64,000 nt of DNA. It comes from Streptomyces sp. A 4/2 (lineage in GTDB: Bacteria > Actinomycetota > Actinomycetes > Streptomycetales > Streptomycetaceae). This document shows, piece after piece, positions 50,918 through 60,997 of this stretch. The first letter of the stretch is position 1. Every line of letters begins with the position of its first letter. Under the pieces are notes generated by a model. The model made no database searches and was not told where the DNA came from. It saw nothing but the letters and a program-made list of their open reading frames with translations. The stretch covers positions 124,001 to 188,000 of the forward strand of contig NZ_CALNVW010000034.1 in assembly GCF_940670765.1 (NCBI RefSeq), in the 5' to 3' direction. A program made the position numbers and the translations under genes.

Positions 50918-52210
50918 TCAGGCGTTGCGGTACGCGCCCTGGAGCGCGGAGAGAATCCGCCGGGCGCTGACGCCGGGCGTGAAGGCCGTACTGGTGGCCT
51001 GGATCATCGGCTGGACGGCCGACGGCGGTACGTACAGATCGGGAAGCACGACCTGGCTGACGTCGGCGCCGAGTTGCTGGGCCTTGGCGACCAGCGGGAA
51101 CCCGTCGCTCAGGGTGTCGCTCTTCACCGCCATGTCCCGGCCGCCCTCGGTGATGAAGCGGGAGACGATGTCGGGCCGGTACATGAAGCGGACGAACTTC
51201 TCGACGGTCTCGATCTTCTTGGTGCCGTTGGGGCTCACCCAGAACCCGGAGACGGTGAAGGTCCGCAGGATGGTCGGCCTGTCGTGCACGGCTCCGGGCG
51301 GCAGCGGCCAGCCACCGACATCCGTATGCCTGGCAACGTTGTCAGGAACCCGGGCGAGGGCCGAGGACATCGCCGACTGCATGGCGGCGGCCTCGGTGTT
51401 GAACTGGGTGGTCATCGAGTCGGTGGTGAGCCCCTGGGCCTTGTCGGTGAAGACACCGGCGTCCCGCAGTTCGACGAAGTACTCGATGCCTTCGCGCGCC
51501 CCGCTGATCCCGCTGAAGTCCCCGGTGGCGTAGAGCTTCTTGGCCTGCGGGGCGGTGACGAAGGACTGGATGATCTGGGCGAGCAGCTTCTGTCCGGTCC
51601 AGTCGTTGCCGCCGATGGTGACGGGCGCGGTGCCCTTCGCCCGCAGCTTCCTGGCGGCGGCGATCAGGGCGTCCCCGGTGAGCGGTATGTCCTCGACCCC
51701 GGCTCTGTGCATCAGGCCGCGGTTGAATGCCACGGGCCAGTTGCTGGCGATGTAGGGAAGGGCGCGGAGTCGTCCCTTGTCGTCGGTCCACTCGTCGAGC
51801 GCTGCGGGCAGGATGCGCTCGCGGAGGCCCCAGTCGTCCAGGTACCCGTTGACGGTCACCGTGGCGCCGAGCGCCGTCCAGGAGACGGTCTTGTCGTAGA
51901 GGTTGACCATGACGACGTCGGCCTCTTTGTGCGCCAGCCGGGACGTCTCGTAGACCTGACCCAGCTCGTCCCCGTTGATCAGGCTCTTGACCCTGAGTCC
52001 GGGGTTCTCCTTGCGGAACATGTCGAGAACGGCCCGGAAGGTCGCGGAGCCGGGCGCGGTGCCGCCCAGCGAACTGTGGACGACCAGGGTGTCGGGGTCG
52101 GACTCGTCCCCTCCGACCAGCCCGCACCCGGACAGCCCGGGGGCGGCGACACCGGCCGCGACGGCCGCTCCCGCGGTGATGAATCCGCGACGATTCAGCA
52201 TGGAACGCAC
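50918..52210 (-). CDS. Extracellular sugar-binding lipoprotein of the ABC transporter
   Basis: 430 residues from GTG 52210, chosen because AGGAGG lies 9 nt upstream; an ATG at 52201 would also give a complete signal. The signal is R-R-x-F-x-like (N-R-R-G-F-I-T-A-G) and ends in lipobox L-S-G-C, a Tat-type lipoprotein signal. The solute-binding domain is of the MalE/SBP_bac_1 type. It delivers oligosaccharide to the two permeases. First gene of the five-gene sugar operon. Confidence 0.88.
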   Translation of the reverse strand: MRSMLNRRGFITAGAAVAAGVAAPGLSGCGLVGGDESDPDTLVVHSSLGGTAPGSATFRAVLDMFRKENPGLRVKSLINGDELGQVYETSRLAHKEADVVMVNLYDKTVSWTALGATVTVNGYLDDWGLRERILPAALDEWTDDKGRLRALPYIASNWPVAFNRGLMHRAGVEDIPLTGDALIAAARKLRAKGTAPVTIGGNDWTGQKLLAQIIQSFVTAPQAKKLYATGDFSGISGAREGIEYFVELRDAGVFTDKAQGLTTDSMTTQFNTEAAAMQSAMSSALARVPDNVARHTDVGGWPLPPGAVHDRPTILRTFTVSGFWVSPNGTKKIETVEKFVRFMYRPDIVSRFITEGGRDMAVKSDTLSDGFPLVAKAQQLGADVSQVVLPDLYVPPSAVQPMIQATSTAFTPGVSARRILSALQGAYRNA

Positions 52211-52261
52211 GGCGTGCGGCCTCCTACAGGGGAGCAGGGGAGTGGGTGCCCGGGAGGTGGT

Positions 52262-52317
52262 TAATCGATACACCTGCGAGGTGGGAGCACCGTACGAGGT
52301 GATCGGGGGGTGGTCAA
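52262..52317 (-). promoter_or_regulatory. Promoter and candidate LacI operator of the sugar operon
   Basis: On the minus strand TTGACC (52312-52317), 17-bp spacer and TACGGT (52289-52294) form a promoter with start near 52282. About 12-20 bp downstream is TGTATCGATTAA (52262-52273) with an ATCGAT centre like LacI-family sites. Position fits repression by the LacI protein of the operon. The palindrome beyond the central six bases is weak. Confidence 0.45.
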
Positions 52318-52343
52318 CCCCCCGTTGCGCATGGTGGAAAGGT

Positions 52344-52419
52344 CACTGAATGAAGGTTCAGTATCCGCACTCATTGACACCGGCGGCCCGGACTCCAAAT
52401 ACTGACTAGCGATTCAGTA
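52344..52419 (+). promoter_or_regulatory. Promoter flanked by two TetR-type operator palindromes
   Basis: Two 20-bp boxes share y-ACTGA-m-T-r-r-m-G-r-TTCAGTA: 52344-52363 and 52400-52419, centres 56 bp apart. Between and overlapping them lie TTGACA (52373-52378), a 17-bp spacer and AAATAC (52396-52401). Box 2 covers the -10 and start-site region, ideal for repression. The promoter drives the decayed acyl-CoA dehydrogenase/TPP enzyme and the intact dehydrogenase; a TetR gene follows at 54952. Confidence 0.6.
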
Positions 52420-52503
52420 AGGCCGGTCGGTGCATGGCCCCGTGACAGCTCCTCCCCGTGTGCCGGTCGGTCCGAGGACGTCATCGTCGTGTCTGGAGAC
52501 GCC

Positions 52504-52755
52504 ATGTCGGAGCTGCCCACCGAGCTGATCCCGCTGACCCCCGAACAGCGGGACATCGTCGACCTCACCCGTACCTTCGCGCTGGAGGAGATCCGGCCGG
52601 TGGCGCGCGCCGTCGACGAGGCCGACGTCGAGACCCCCTGGGACTTGTGGCGCAGGGCCGCCGAGGTCGGCATCACCGGATTCATGCTGGCCGTCACCGA
52701 GCCCGGCACCGGTTCGGACGCCGCCTCCCTCACCACTACGGCCACCCGCACCACC
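52504..52755 (+). pseudogene. Remnant of an acyl-CoA dehydrogenase gene (N-terminal part)
   Basis: From ATG 52504 the translation gives an acyl-CoA dehydrogenase N-terminus: L-T-P-E-Q-R-D-I-V-D-L-T-R-T-F-A, then V-G-I-T-G-F-M-L-A-V and T-E-P-G-T-G-S-D-A-A. After roughly 80 residues the homology stops and the frame runs directly into a segment of a different enzyme. The rest of the gene (about 300 residues) is missing, so this is a deletion relic. The exact junction is near 52740-52770. Confidence 0.75.
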
Positions 52756-53332
52756 GGCGTCGGCACGGAGCTGGCCGAGTCCGACCTGTGGACGGATCCG
52801 CCCGCACTCGGCGGCACCCTCGTCCGGGTGGATGTCGACCCGGCGCAGATGTACGCGGGACTGCCCGCGGACCTCCCGCTGGTGGGCGATGCCTGCCACA
52901 CCGTGCGCGCACTGCTCGCCGCCTGCCGCGGCGGCGGGGCAACGACCCGCACCAGCCGGGAGACCGGCACCGTACGGCCGGATGCCGGTACCCCACGGCC
53001 GGATGCCGGTACCCCACGGCCGGAGACCGGTACCGTCCGCCGGGCCGTCGCCGTCCGCCGGGCCGTCGCCGTCCGCCGGGCCGTCGCCGCGCTGCGGGAC
53101 GAGCGGGACGCCGGGACGCGGAGCCGGGACGCGCACCGGCTGCGAAATGGCGGCCCGCTGCGACCACCCGACCGGCGTCGACCTGCCCCCGGTCGACCTG
53201 CCCGCACTGGCCCGCGCCTACGGCGGCCACGGAGTGCACGCCGACTCCCCCGAGGCGCTCGCCGAAGCCCTGCGCCTGGCCCTGACCACCCCGGGGCCCA
53301 CCCTCATCACCGTTCCGGAGGAGTCCTCCTGA
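52756..53332 (+). pseudogene. Remnant of a thiamine-diphosphate enzyme gene (acetolactate synthase / guanidino-oxopentanoate decarboxylase-like)
   Basis: Starting V-G-T-E-L-A-E-S-D-L-W and G-G-T-L-V-R-V-D-V-D-P-A-Q-M, the middle domain of a TPP enzyme is recognisable. It breaks into low-complexity tandem repeats, and the C-terminal end (Y-G-G-H-G-V-H-A-D-S-P-E-A-L-A-E-A) continues in another reading frame, so both deletion and frameshift occurred. The N-terminal and much of the pyrophosphate-binding domain are gone. Its stop overlaps the start of the next gene (TGATG), evidence it was once the upstream gene of an operon. Confidence 0.72.
52975..53088. repeat. Tandem repeats inside the TPP-enzyme relic
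   Basis: A 21-bp unit occurs 2 times plus a partial copy (52975-53034), then an 18-bp unit occurs 3 times perfectly (53035-53088). They replace the region where the TPP-binding domain should be and probably arose during decay. Confidence 0.75.
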
Positions 53333-54588
53333 TGACCACGTCTTCCCACACGCCGTCCTCCCCCGCGCCGCAGACCCCCGCCACGCCCGTGACGAGCCCG
53401 TCGCCCGCTCCCGCCGCCCCCTTGATCTCTCTCACCTGGACCGACCACGAGACCGGGCACCAGGGACACCTCGTCGTCGACCGGCTGGTGCGCGGGGTTT
53501 CCAGCGGCGGCCTGCGGATGCGCGCCGGCTGCACCCTGGAGGAAGTGACCGGTCTGGCCCGCGGCATGACGATGAAGGAGGCGCTGCACTACAACCCGCA
53601 GGGCCGCTACATCCCGTTGGGCGGCGCCAAGGGCGGTATCGACTGCGACCCGCGCGACCCCGCCGCCCACGGCGTTCTCGTCCGCTACCTGCGCGCCGTA
53701 CGCCCCTACGTCGAACGCTTCTGGACGACCGGCGAGGACCTCGGCCTCACTCAGGACCTCGTCGACCGGGCCGCCTCCGAGGCGGGCCTCGTCTCCTCCA
53801 TCCAGGCCGTCTACCCGCTCCTGGACGACGAGGAGGCCGCCCGGCAGCGCCTCGCCGACGCGTTCGCCATCGAGGTGGACGGCATCGGACTCGGCGAGCT
53901 CGTCGGTGGCTGCGGCGTCGCCGAATCGGTACTCGCCGCGCTGGACCGGGCCGGTACCCCCTATCAGGGAACCCGGGTGGCGGTACAGGGCTTCGGCACC
54001 ATGGGCGGCGCCACCGCGCGTTTCCTGGTCCGCGCCGGACTGCGCGTCGTCGCCGTCGCCGACATCAAGGGCACCCTCGCCAACCCCGCCGGTCTGGACA
54101 TCGAGACGCTGCTCGCCGCCCGTGACGGCCACGGCTGCGTGGACCGCGCCGTGCTCCGCGCCGACGACAGCGAACTGCCGGCCGGTGCCTGGCTGACGGC
54201 CGACGCCGAGGTGCTGGTGCCCGCCGCCGTCTCGTACGCCGTGGACACCGCCAACCAGGCGGGCATCACCGCCCGCTGGATCGTCGAGGCCGCCAACATG
54301 CCGGTGCTGCCGGAGGCGGAGGCGCTGCTGACCGGCCGCGGCATCACCGTACTGCCGGACGTCGTCGTCAACTCCGGTACCAACGCGTGGTGGTGGTGGA
54401 CGCTGTTCGGCGACATCGGCGCCGACGCCGACGAGGCGTTCGCCCACACCCGCCGTTCGATGCGTGCCCTGATCGACCAGATGCTGTCCCGCGCCGAGGC
54501 CGACGACTGCACGCCCCGCGCCGCCGCGCACGCCCTGGTGGCCGAGCGGCTGCCGGTCATCGCGGAGCGCTTCGGATGGTTCCGCTGA
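53332..54588 (+). CDS. Glu/Leu/Phe/Val dehydrogenase family protein
   Basis: 418 residues from ATG 53332, GGAGGAG 5-11 nt upstream. A Ser/Pro/Thr-rich leader of 30 residues precedes the substrate domain: M-T-M-K-E-A-L and G-G-A-K-G-G-I-D with the conserved lysines, then a Rossmann motif Q-G-F-G-T-M-G-G near residue 224. It oxidatively deaminates an amino acid to a 2-oxoacid with NAD(P). The sequence N-S-G-T-N-A-W-W-W-W replaces the usual N-S-x-G-V, so specificity may be altered. It is the only intact structural gene in the TetR-controlled cluster. Confidence 0.88.
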   Translation: MTTSSHTPSSPAPQTPATPVTSPSPAPAAPLISLTWTDHETGHQGHLVVDRLVRGVSSGGLRMRAGCTLEEVTGLARGMTMKEALHYNPQGRYIPLGGAKGGIDCDPRDPAAHGVLVRYLRAVRPYVERFWTTGEDLGLTQDLVDRAASEAGLVSSIQAVYPLLDDEEAARQRLADAFAIEVDGIGLGELVGGCGVAESVLAALDRAGTPYQGTRVAVQGFGTMGGATARFLVRAGLRVVAVADIKGTLANPAGLDIETLLAARDGHGCVDRAVLRADDSELPAGAWLTADAEVLVPAAVSYAVDTANQAGITARWIVEAANMPVLPEAEALLTGRGITVLPDVVVNSGTNAWWWWTLFGDIGADADEAFAHTRRSMRALIDQMLSRAEADDCTPRAAAHALVAERLPVIAERFGWFR

Positions 54589-54827
54589 CGACCCGGCCCG
54601 CCGTGCAGGCCGCGGCCCCCGGCGCCCTCGATCCGGTTCAGGGACTTGCGCAGCCGGGGACGTTGCTCACCCCAGCCCCTGGAAAATCGGGGGAGCACTC
54701 CGGACCGGGGCAGTCCCCGGGGGCGCCCTGGGGGGAACTCGGTGCGGTGCCGTGCGACGGCGAGATCGGTGTACGGGTCACTGAGGGACTCCTGCTGCGG
54801 CGCGGGCAAGGGAGGCGTGGCGCAGTG
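54589..54827. other. Non-coding stretch after the dehydrogenase gene
   Basis: No convincing gene. Short open frames lack homology-like patterns. The end of this spacer leads into the palindrome at 54828. Confidence 0.4.
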
Positions 54828-54853
54828 CTATTGACTGAATGAACAGTCAATAG
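54828..54853. promoter_or_regulatory. 26-bp palindrome upstream of the TetR gene
   Basis: CTATTGACTG / CAGTCAATAG perfect 10-bp arms around AATGAA. It contains ACTGAATGAA, the same ten bases as in operator box 1 at 52345-52354, so it may be an autoregulatory site of the TetR protein encoded 98 bp downstream. A further perfect 10-bp hairpin lies at 54908-54935, close to the start codon. Confidence 0.5.
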
Positions 54854-54951
54854 TGGTCGACTGTGGCCCCGCCGTTGCGCGCTGTCAAGGGTCCGTGCGA
54901 CCTTGTCCCCCACAGGGTTCGGACACCCTGTGGGGACAGTAGGGTGACGAG

Positions 54952-55575
54952 GTGGCAAGAGTCAGACTGAACGTTGCCGAGCGGCGCGAGGAGCTGCTGC
55001 GCGCCGCCATCGAGCAGATCGAGGCGCGCGGCGCCGCGGCCGTGCGCGTCGCCGATGTCGCCTCCGCCCTGGGCGTCAGCAACGCCCTGGTGCTCTACCA
55101 CTTCGCCACCAAGGAGAAGCTCGTCGCCGCGGCCTTCGCGCACGCCGCCGAGGGCGACCTCGCCCACCTCCGCCTCCTGCTCGGCCGCCGCACCTCCGCC
55201 GTCCGCAGGCTGCGTGCGGCGGTCCGCTGGTACGCCCCGACCGGCCAGGCCAAGGGCTGGCGCCTGTGGATCGAGGCCTGGGCCGGTGCGCTGCGCGACC
55301 CCGTACTGCGCGAGACCGCCGGCGGGCTCGACCAGCAGTGGAAGGCGGCGCTCGCGGACGTCATCGCGGAGGGCGCCGCCGCCGGTGAGTTCGACTGCCC
55401 CGACGCCGCCGCCACGGCCTGGCGCCTCACCGCCCTCCTGGACGGCCTCGCCGTCCAGATGACCTCCTACGGTGCGCCGCTCTCCCGCGCCGCGATGCTG
55501 GAGTGGACCGACGACGCCCTGGCCCGCGAACTCGGCCTGGAACTCGATGTCCTGACGGGAACCGCGGCGCGCTGA
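54952..55575 (+). CDS. TetR-family transcriptional regulator
   Basis: 207 residues from GTG 54952; AGGG-T-G-A-C-G-A-G-G lies upstream. The HTH is in V-A-D-V-A-S-A-L-G-V-S-N-A-L-V-L-Y-H-F with T-K-E-K-L, the usual TetR signature. The C-terminal domain is helical with W-I-E-A-W-A-G-A-L. It probably regulates its own gene and the promoter at 52344-52419. The ligand is not evident. Confidence 0.9.
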   Translation: MARVRLNVAERREELLRAAIEQIEARGAAAVRVADVASALGVSNALVLYHFATKEKLVAAAFAHAAEGDLAHLRLLLGRRTSAVRRLRAAVRWYAPTGQAKGWRLWIEAWAGALRDPVLRETAGGLDQQWKAALADVIAEGAAAGEFDCPDAAATAWRLTALLDGLAVQMTSYGAPLSRAAMLEWTDDALARELGLELDVLTGTAAR

Positions 55576-56278
55576 GCCGACGCCGAGCGGGCGCCCTGAA
55601 CCCGTCCAGCCACTTGTCGAGTATCAGGAGGCTCCCGACGCCCGGCCAAGCGCACCGCAGGGACGCGCACCGTGTCTCGCCCGGCCGCGCGAAGTACAAC
55701 CAGCCCTCCGCGTCGCTCGCCCGCAGTCCGGCCTGCCTCCGCGCCGGCTCGAAACCGTCCGGGTACGGCAGAGGTGGCGTCGTTCTGCGAGGACGTGTTC
55801 AAGGACGGCGGAGCTGCGGTCATCTCGGAACGGGCGGCTTCATATGTCTCGGACGAGACGTGAGGTTGGGGGCAAGGCACACATCAAGGCATTGGTCCAG
55901 TGCGCAATGAAGGACTGGATCGTGCTGCCCGGCCGTATGGGCGGCTTGGAGGGCTGAGATGACGGATCGACGAGGGAGCGTGCCCCAGACCCAGGCCCAG
56001 GCCCAGGCCCCAGACCCAGACCCAGACCCAGACCCAGACCCAGACCCAGAACCCAGCCCCGGCTGCGACGCGGGCCTCAGCGTTTGTGCCTGCATGAAGC
56101 CATCTGCCGAGCTATGCCCACCGCTTAGACCGGTCGCAAGCCCTCGTCCTCGCCCGGTTCCGTACAGGTGACCAGCCCTGTGGTCTCCGGGGCAGCGGAG
56201 GCACAAGGACCGGGGCATCGGGAAGCCTCTCTACGAGGCGGGAGCCGCGGAGGCCTATCCGGGGAAGCCCTCACGGCG
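55576..56278. other. Gene-poor region with hexanucleotide repeats
   Basis: About 700 bp between the TetR gene and the HAD gene in which I find no supported gene. Composition is more mixed and slightly less GC-rich than flanks. A short repeat tract (55985-56051) is the most prominent structure. It may be a degenerate insertion or deletion scar next to the NLR region. Confidence 0.45.
55985..56051. repeat. CCCAGA/CAGACC hexanucleotide repeat tract
   Basis: Six perfect copies of CAGACC (56011-56046) preceded by variant CCCAGG units. Because the unit is 6 bp, length changes would not shift a frame. An open frame across it encodes only Pro-Asp repeats and is not judged a gene. Confidence 0.7.
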
Positions 56279-56812
56279 TCACAAGGACTTCGACCAACTG
56301 ATCAGTGTGGCGAAGTCCGTCTCCCGCAGACCGCGGCGGGGGTCGATGCGCAGCAGCAGCGAAGGAGCGTCGTGGTGGGCCGTGACGTGGGCCCTGTCCA
56401 GGTCCGTGATCATGTCGTCCACCCAGGCGAACGGGCGGCCCGCGGCCCAGTTCAGGAGAGGGCGGGTCTTCCAGTAGAGGCCGTCGGGGTCCTTGGCGAA
56501 GAGTTCCGGCCATTCGATTACCGGGAGGTCGTGGGGCAGGCCGATGACTGGGGCGATCATCTCGTTCGCCTGGTGCATCCAGGTGGTCGCCCATGCCAGG
56601 TCGAAGGGGAGCGCGGTGAGACGGGCACCGTGCCCGGGGAGGAGACGGACGCGCAGGCCCCGGCGGTGGGCGCGGGAGCCGGGGGTCTGGCGGGAGAGCC
56701 AGTTGGCGGGGTGGCATCGGTGTGTGGTGTAGCCGCGCAGGCGGGGCAGGCGGGCGGCGTACGGATTGAGGGGGCCATCCACGTCGAGGAGGAGCAGCGG
56801 GCGAACCGTCAT
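56279..56812 (-). CDS. HAD-like hydrolase domain protein
   Basis: 177 residues from ATG 56812 with GGGAAG upstream. The N-terminus L-L-L-L-D-V-D-G-P-L-N-P-Y has the HAD nucleophile and D+2 Asp. W-V-D-D near residue 140 gives the C-terminal acidic pair. HAD domain proteins of this short type are common in Streptomyces and of unknown substrate. It is divergent from the first NLR gene, 61 bp away, and may share its promoter region. Confidence 0.78.
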   Translation of the reverse strand: MTVRPLLLLDVDGPLNPYAARLPRLRGYTTHRCHPANWLSRQTPGSRAHRRGLRVRLLPGHGARLTALPFDLAWATTWMHQANEMIAPVIGLPHDLPVIEWPELFAKDPDGLYWKTRPLLNWAAGRPFAWVDDMITDLDRAHVTAHHDAPSLLLRIDPRRGLRETDFATLISWSKSL

Positions 56813-56873
56813 GGAGAGATGCTTCCCGCCCTGATATCCACTCAATGCCAGTGATGCTGAATAGAGTTGGCAC

Positions 56874-58949
56874 GTGGTCGATGAGACGCGGAACAGCGTG
56901 AGCGGGCAAGCCAGGGTCGGGACAGTGGTTCAGGCCGGAAGCGTGGGGGAGGTTCACTTCCATGCGGGCGCGGATGCGGATCCGGATATCGCCGAGTTCC
57001 AGCTGCCGCCGGGCGCCGCGCACTTCGTGAACCGGGAGAGCGAACGGGACGCCGTGCTCGGGGTGATCGGACGACCGGGACGCGTGGAGGCCGAGCGGCC
57101 CCTCGTCGTCGCGGTGCACGGAGTGCGAGGAGTCGGGAAGACCGCACTCGGAGTGCACCTCGCGCGGCGGCTGGGCGGCGACTTCCCGGACGCCGTGCGG
57201 TTCGTCGATCTCGACGACCACCGCCGGGGCGGAGGTGTCGAGATGGCGGAAGTCCTGGGAGAGCTGCTGCGCTCACTGGGGGTGCGTCCGGACTGCGTGG
57301 AGCCGACGTATGCGGGACGGCAGCGCCAGTACTGGGCGCGTACACGGGGCAAGCGGATGGTCGTAGTGGTCGACGGTGCACGGATCGGCTTCGAGGTGAA
57401 ACAGCTGATGCCGGTGTCGGCGGACAGCGTGGTGATCGCCCTCAGCCAGGGGCGGCTGGACGACCTCAAGGGCGGCGCCGACCTGGAGGTGCCACTGGGA
57501 CCGCTGGGGAACGAGCACGCCGCGCAGTTGCTGCGGAGCATCGTCGACGACCCCCGGCTGACCACCGAGACCGCGGCGGCCGAGAGGCTGGCCCAGGTCT
57601 GTGGCGGACTTCCGGTCGCGCTGGAGGTCGCGGGTGACTGGCTGCGCAGACACCGCAGGCGCGGACTCCTGCGGCTCGTCGCCCAGTTGACCGACGAACT
57701 GACGGAGAGGGGGGTCCCGATGGTTGAAGCGGTATGGAACGCGGCGTACGGAGACCTGAGCGGTGAGGCTGCCCGCCTCTACCGGCTGCTCGCGGTGCAC
57801 CCCGGTCCGTACATCGCGCCCGAGGCCGTCACCGCACTGCTCGGAGCGGGGCCGGACGCGGCCGAGGACGCGTTGGAGGAGCTGGAGCGGGCCAGCCTGC
57901 TGCTCCCCGGAAGGGGCGGCCGGCTCAGGATGCACGATTTGCTCCGGGCCCACGCGGTGCGCTGCGCACGCCGGGACGGCGGGGATGCCGAGGCCGCGGC
58001 GGCGCGGCAGCGGGTGATCCACTGGTATCTGCGCCAGGCCCAGCGCGCCGACGCGCTGGCGGCCGGGCCACGGATGACGCTCGCGGAGCCGGAGCCGGAG
58101 CCCGGTGACGCGGATGCGCCGGACGTGGACTTCGGGGAGAGCAAGGTGCGTGCCCTGCACTGGATGGAGGGAGAGCGGCTCGCTCTGTACGCCTGTGTCC
58201 GCACCGCGTACGCGCACGGGATGGACGACGCGGCCTGGGCGCTCTGCGAACCCCTGTGGACCCACTTCCTCGACCATGCGCACTACGGCGATGTGACCGA
58301 GGCATTCCGCACCGGGCGCGACGCCGCCCAGCGGGCCGGGCACAGCGCTGCTCTGGTACGGATGCGCTGCCAGCTGGCCCGCCCCCTGTGGGAGCAGGAG
58401 CGGTACGAGGAGGCGTATGCCGAGGTGGAACCGGCCGTAGCCGCGGCCCAGTTGCTGGACCGTCCGAAACTGCTGGCCTCCGCCCTGGAGTTCCGGGGCA
58501 AGGTCCGCTCCGTACAAGGCGACTGGGCGGGCGCCGCACCGGACTTCGAGGCATCGCTGCGCATCCACACCGGGATCGGCAATGCGTACGGCGTGCTGCT
58601 CCAGTCCCATCTGCTGGGCCAGGCCGCAGCGGGGATGGGCGAACTGGACCGGTCCGTGGCGCTGTTGGAACAGGCCCACGCGATGGCGCGGGAACAGCAG
58701 CGTGAGCGGATGGCGGCCCGGACCGGCTTCGAACTGGGGCGGGTGCTGCACCGCGTCGGTCGACGGGACGAGGCCGCCGGCCTGTACGCCGCCGCGCTGA
58801 GTGGAGCGCGGGAACGCGGTTCGGTTCGGGACGAGGTGCGGATTCTGGAGGCGTTCGCCTCGCTGGCCGCGGACACCGGGGACGCGGACGCGGCAACGGC
58901 CCACCGTGCGGCGGCTGCCGCGCTCCGCGAACGGGAAGGCGGGTTCTGA
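56874..58949 (+). CDS. NLR-like NB-ARC/TPR protein with N-terminal BASS/RHIM-like motif (copy 1)
   Basis: 691 residues from GTG 56874. Residues 7-24 read N-S-V-S-G-Q-A-R-V-G-T-V-V-Q-A-G-S-V, the shared amyloid-like motif. F-V-N-R-E-S-E leads to the NB-ARC domain: P-loop G-V-R-G-V-G-K-T 83-90, Walker B V-V-V-V-D-G-A, G-G-L-P-V-A-L-E. A winged-helix segment (L-Y-R-L-L-A-V-H-P-G) follows and the C-terminal 270 residues are TPR-like. From family knowledge, ligand sensing by the TPR triggers oligomerisation through NB-ARC. Signalling by the N-terminal motif is inferred. No Shine-Dalgarno; TAGAGT about 6 nt upstream suggests leaderless. Confidence 0.9.
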   Translation: MVDETRNSVSGQARVGTVVQAGSVGEVHFHAGADADPDIAEFQLPPGAAHFVNRESERDAVLGVIGRPGRVEAERPLVVAVHGVRGVGKTALGVHLARRLGGDFPDAVRFVDLDDHRRGGGVEMAEVLGELLRSLGVRPDCVEPTYAGRQRQYWARTRGKRMVVVVDGARIGFEVKQLMPVSADSVVIALSQGRLDDLKGGADLEVPLGPLGNEHAAQLLRSIVDDPRLTTETAAAERLAQVCGGLPVALEVAGDWLRRHRRRGLLRLVAQLTDELTERGVPMVEAVWNAAYGDLSGEAARLYRLLAVHPGPYIAPEAVTALLGAGPDAAEDALEELERASLLLPGRGGRLRMHDLLRAHAVRCARRDGGDAEAAAARQRVIHWYLRQAQRADALAAGPRMTLAEPEPEPGDADAPDVDFGESKVRALHWMEGERLALYACVRTAYAHGMDDAAWALCEPLWTHFLDHAHYGDVTEAFRTGRDAAQRAGHSAALVRMRCQLARPLWEQERYEEAYAEVEPAVAAAQLLDRPKLLASALEFRGKVRSVQGDWAGAAPDFEASLRIHTGIGNAYGVLLQSHLLGQAAAGMGELDRSVALLEQAHAMAREQQRERMAARTGFELGRVLHRVGRRDEAAGLYAAALSGARERGSVRDEVRILEAFASLAADTGDADAATAHRAAAAALREREGGF

Positions 58950-59076
58950 GCCGACTGGGTCCGAGCCGCAGGAAGGGTTCCAGGAACGGCTCCATGAAAG
59001 GGTTCAGGAGGGGGTTCAGGTGGGGGCTGAGGTGCGGGTTCGATCGCCTGCACGCACTCCCCTCGCGCGCGATGTT

Positions 59077-60843
<1,767 letters not shown>

Positions 60844-60997
60844 TCTAGAGTGTCCGGTATCGCCGCGTATGCCGCTTCCGTAATTCACTTGTACGTTCCT
60901 GGGGTCGGGCAGCGGCATGGCCCAGATCGTACCGGCGCCCGGATGCCCGCACGGGTAGCGTGTGCACCGGATGGTGTCGGCCGCCGCGGGGGAAAAG

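Noticed and set aside
55959..56171. 70-aa frame with Pro-Asp repeats
   Set aside because: Produced by the hexanucleotide tract; no ribosome binding site or conserved part.
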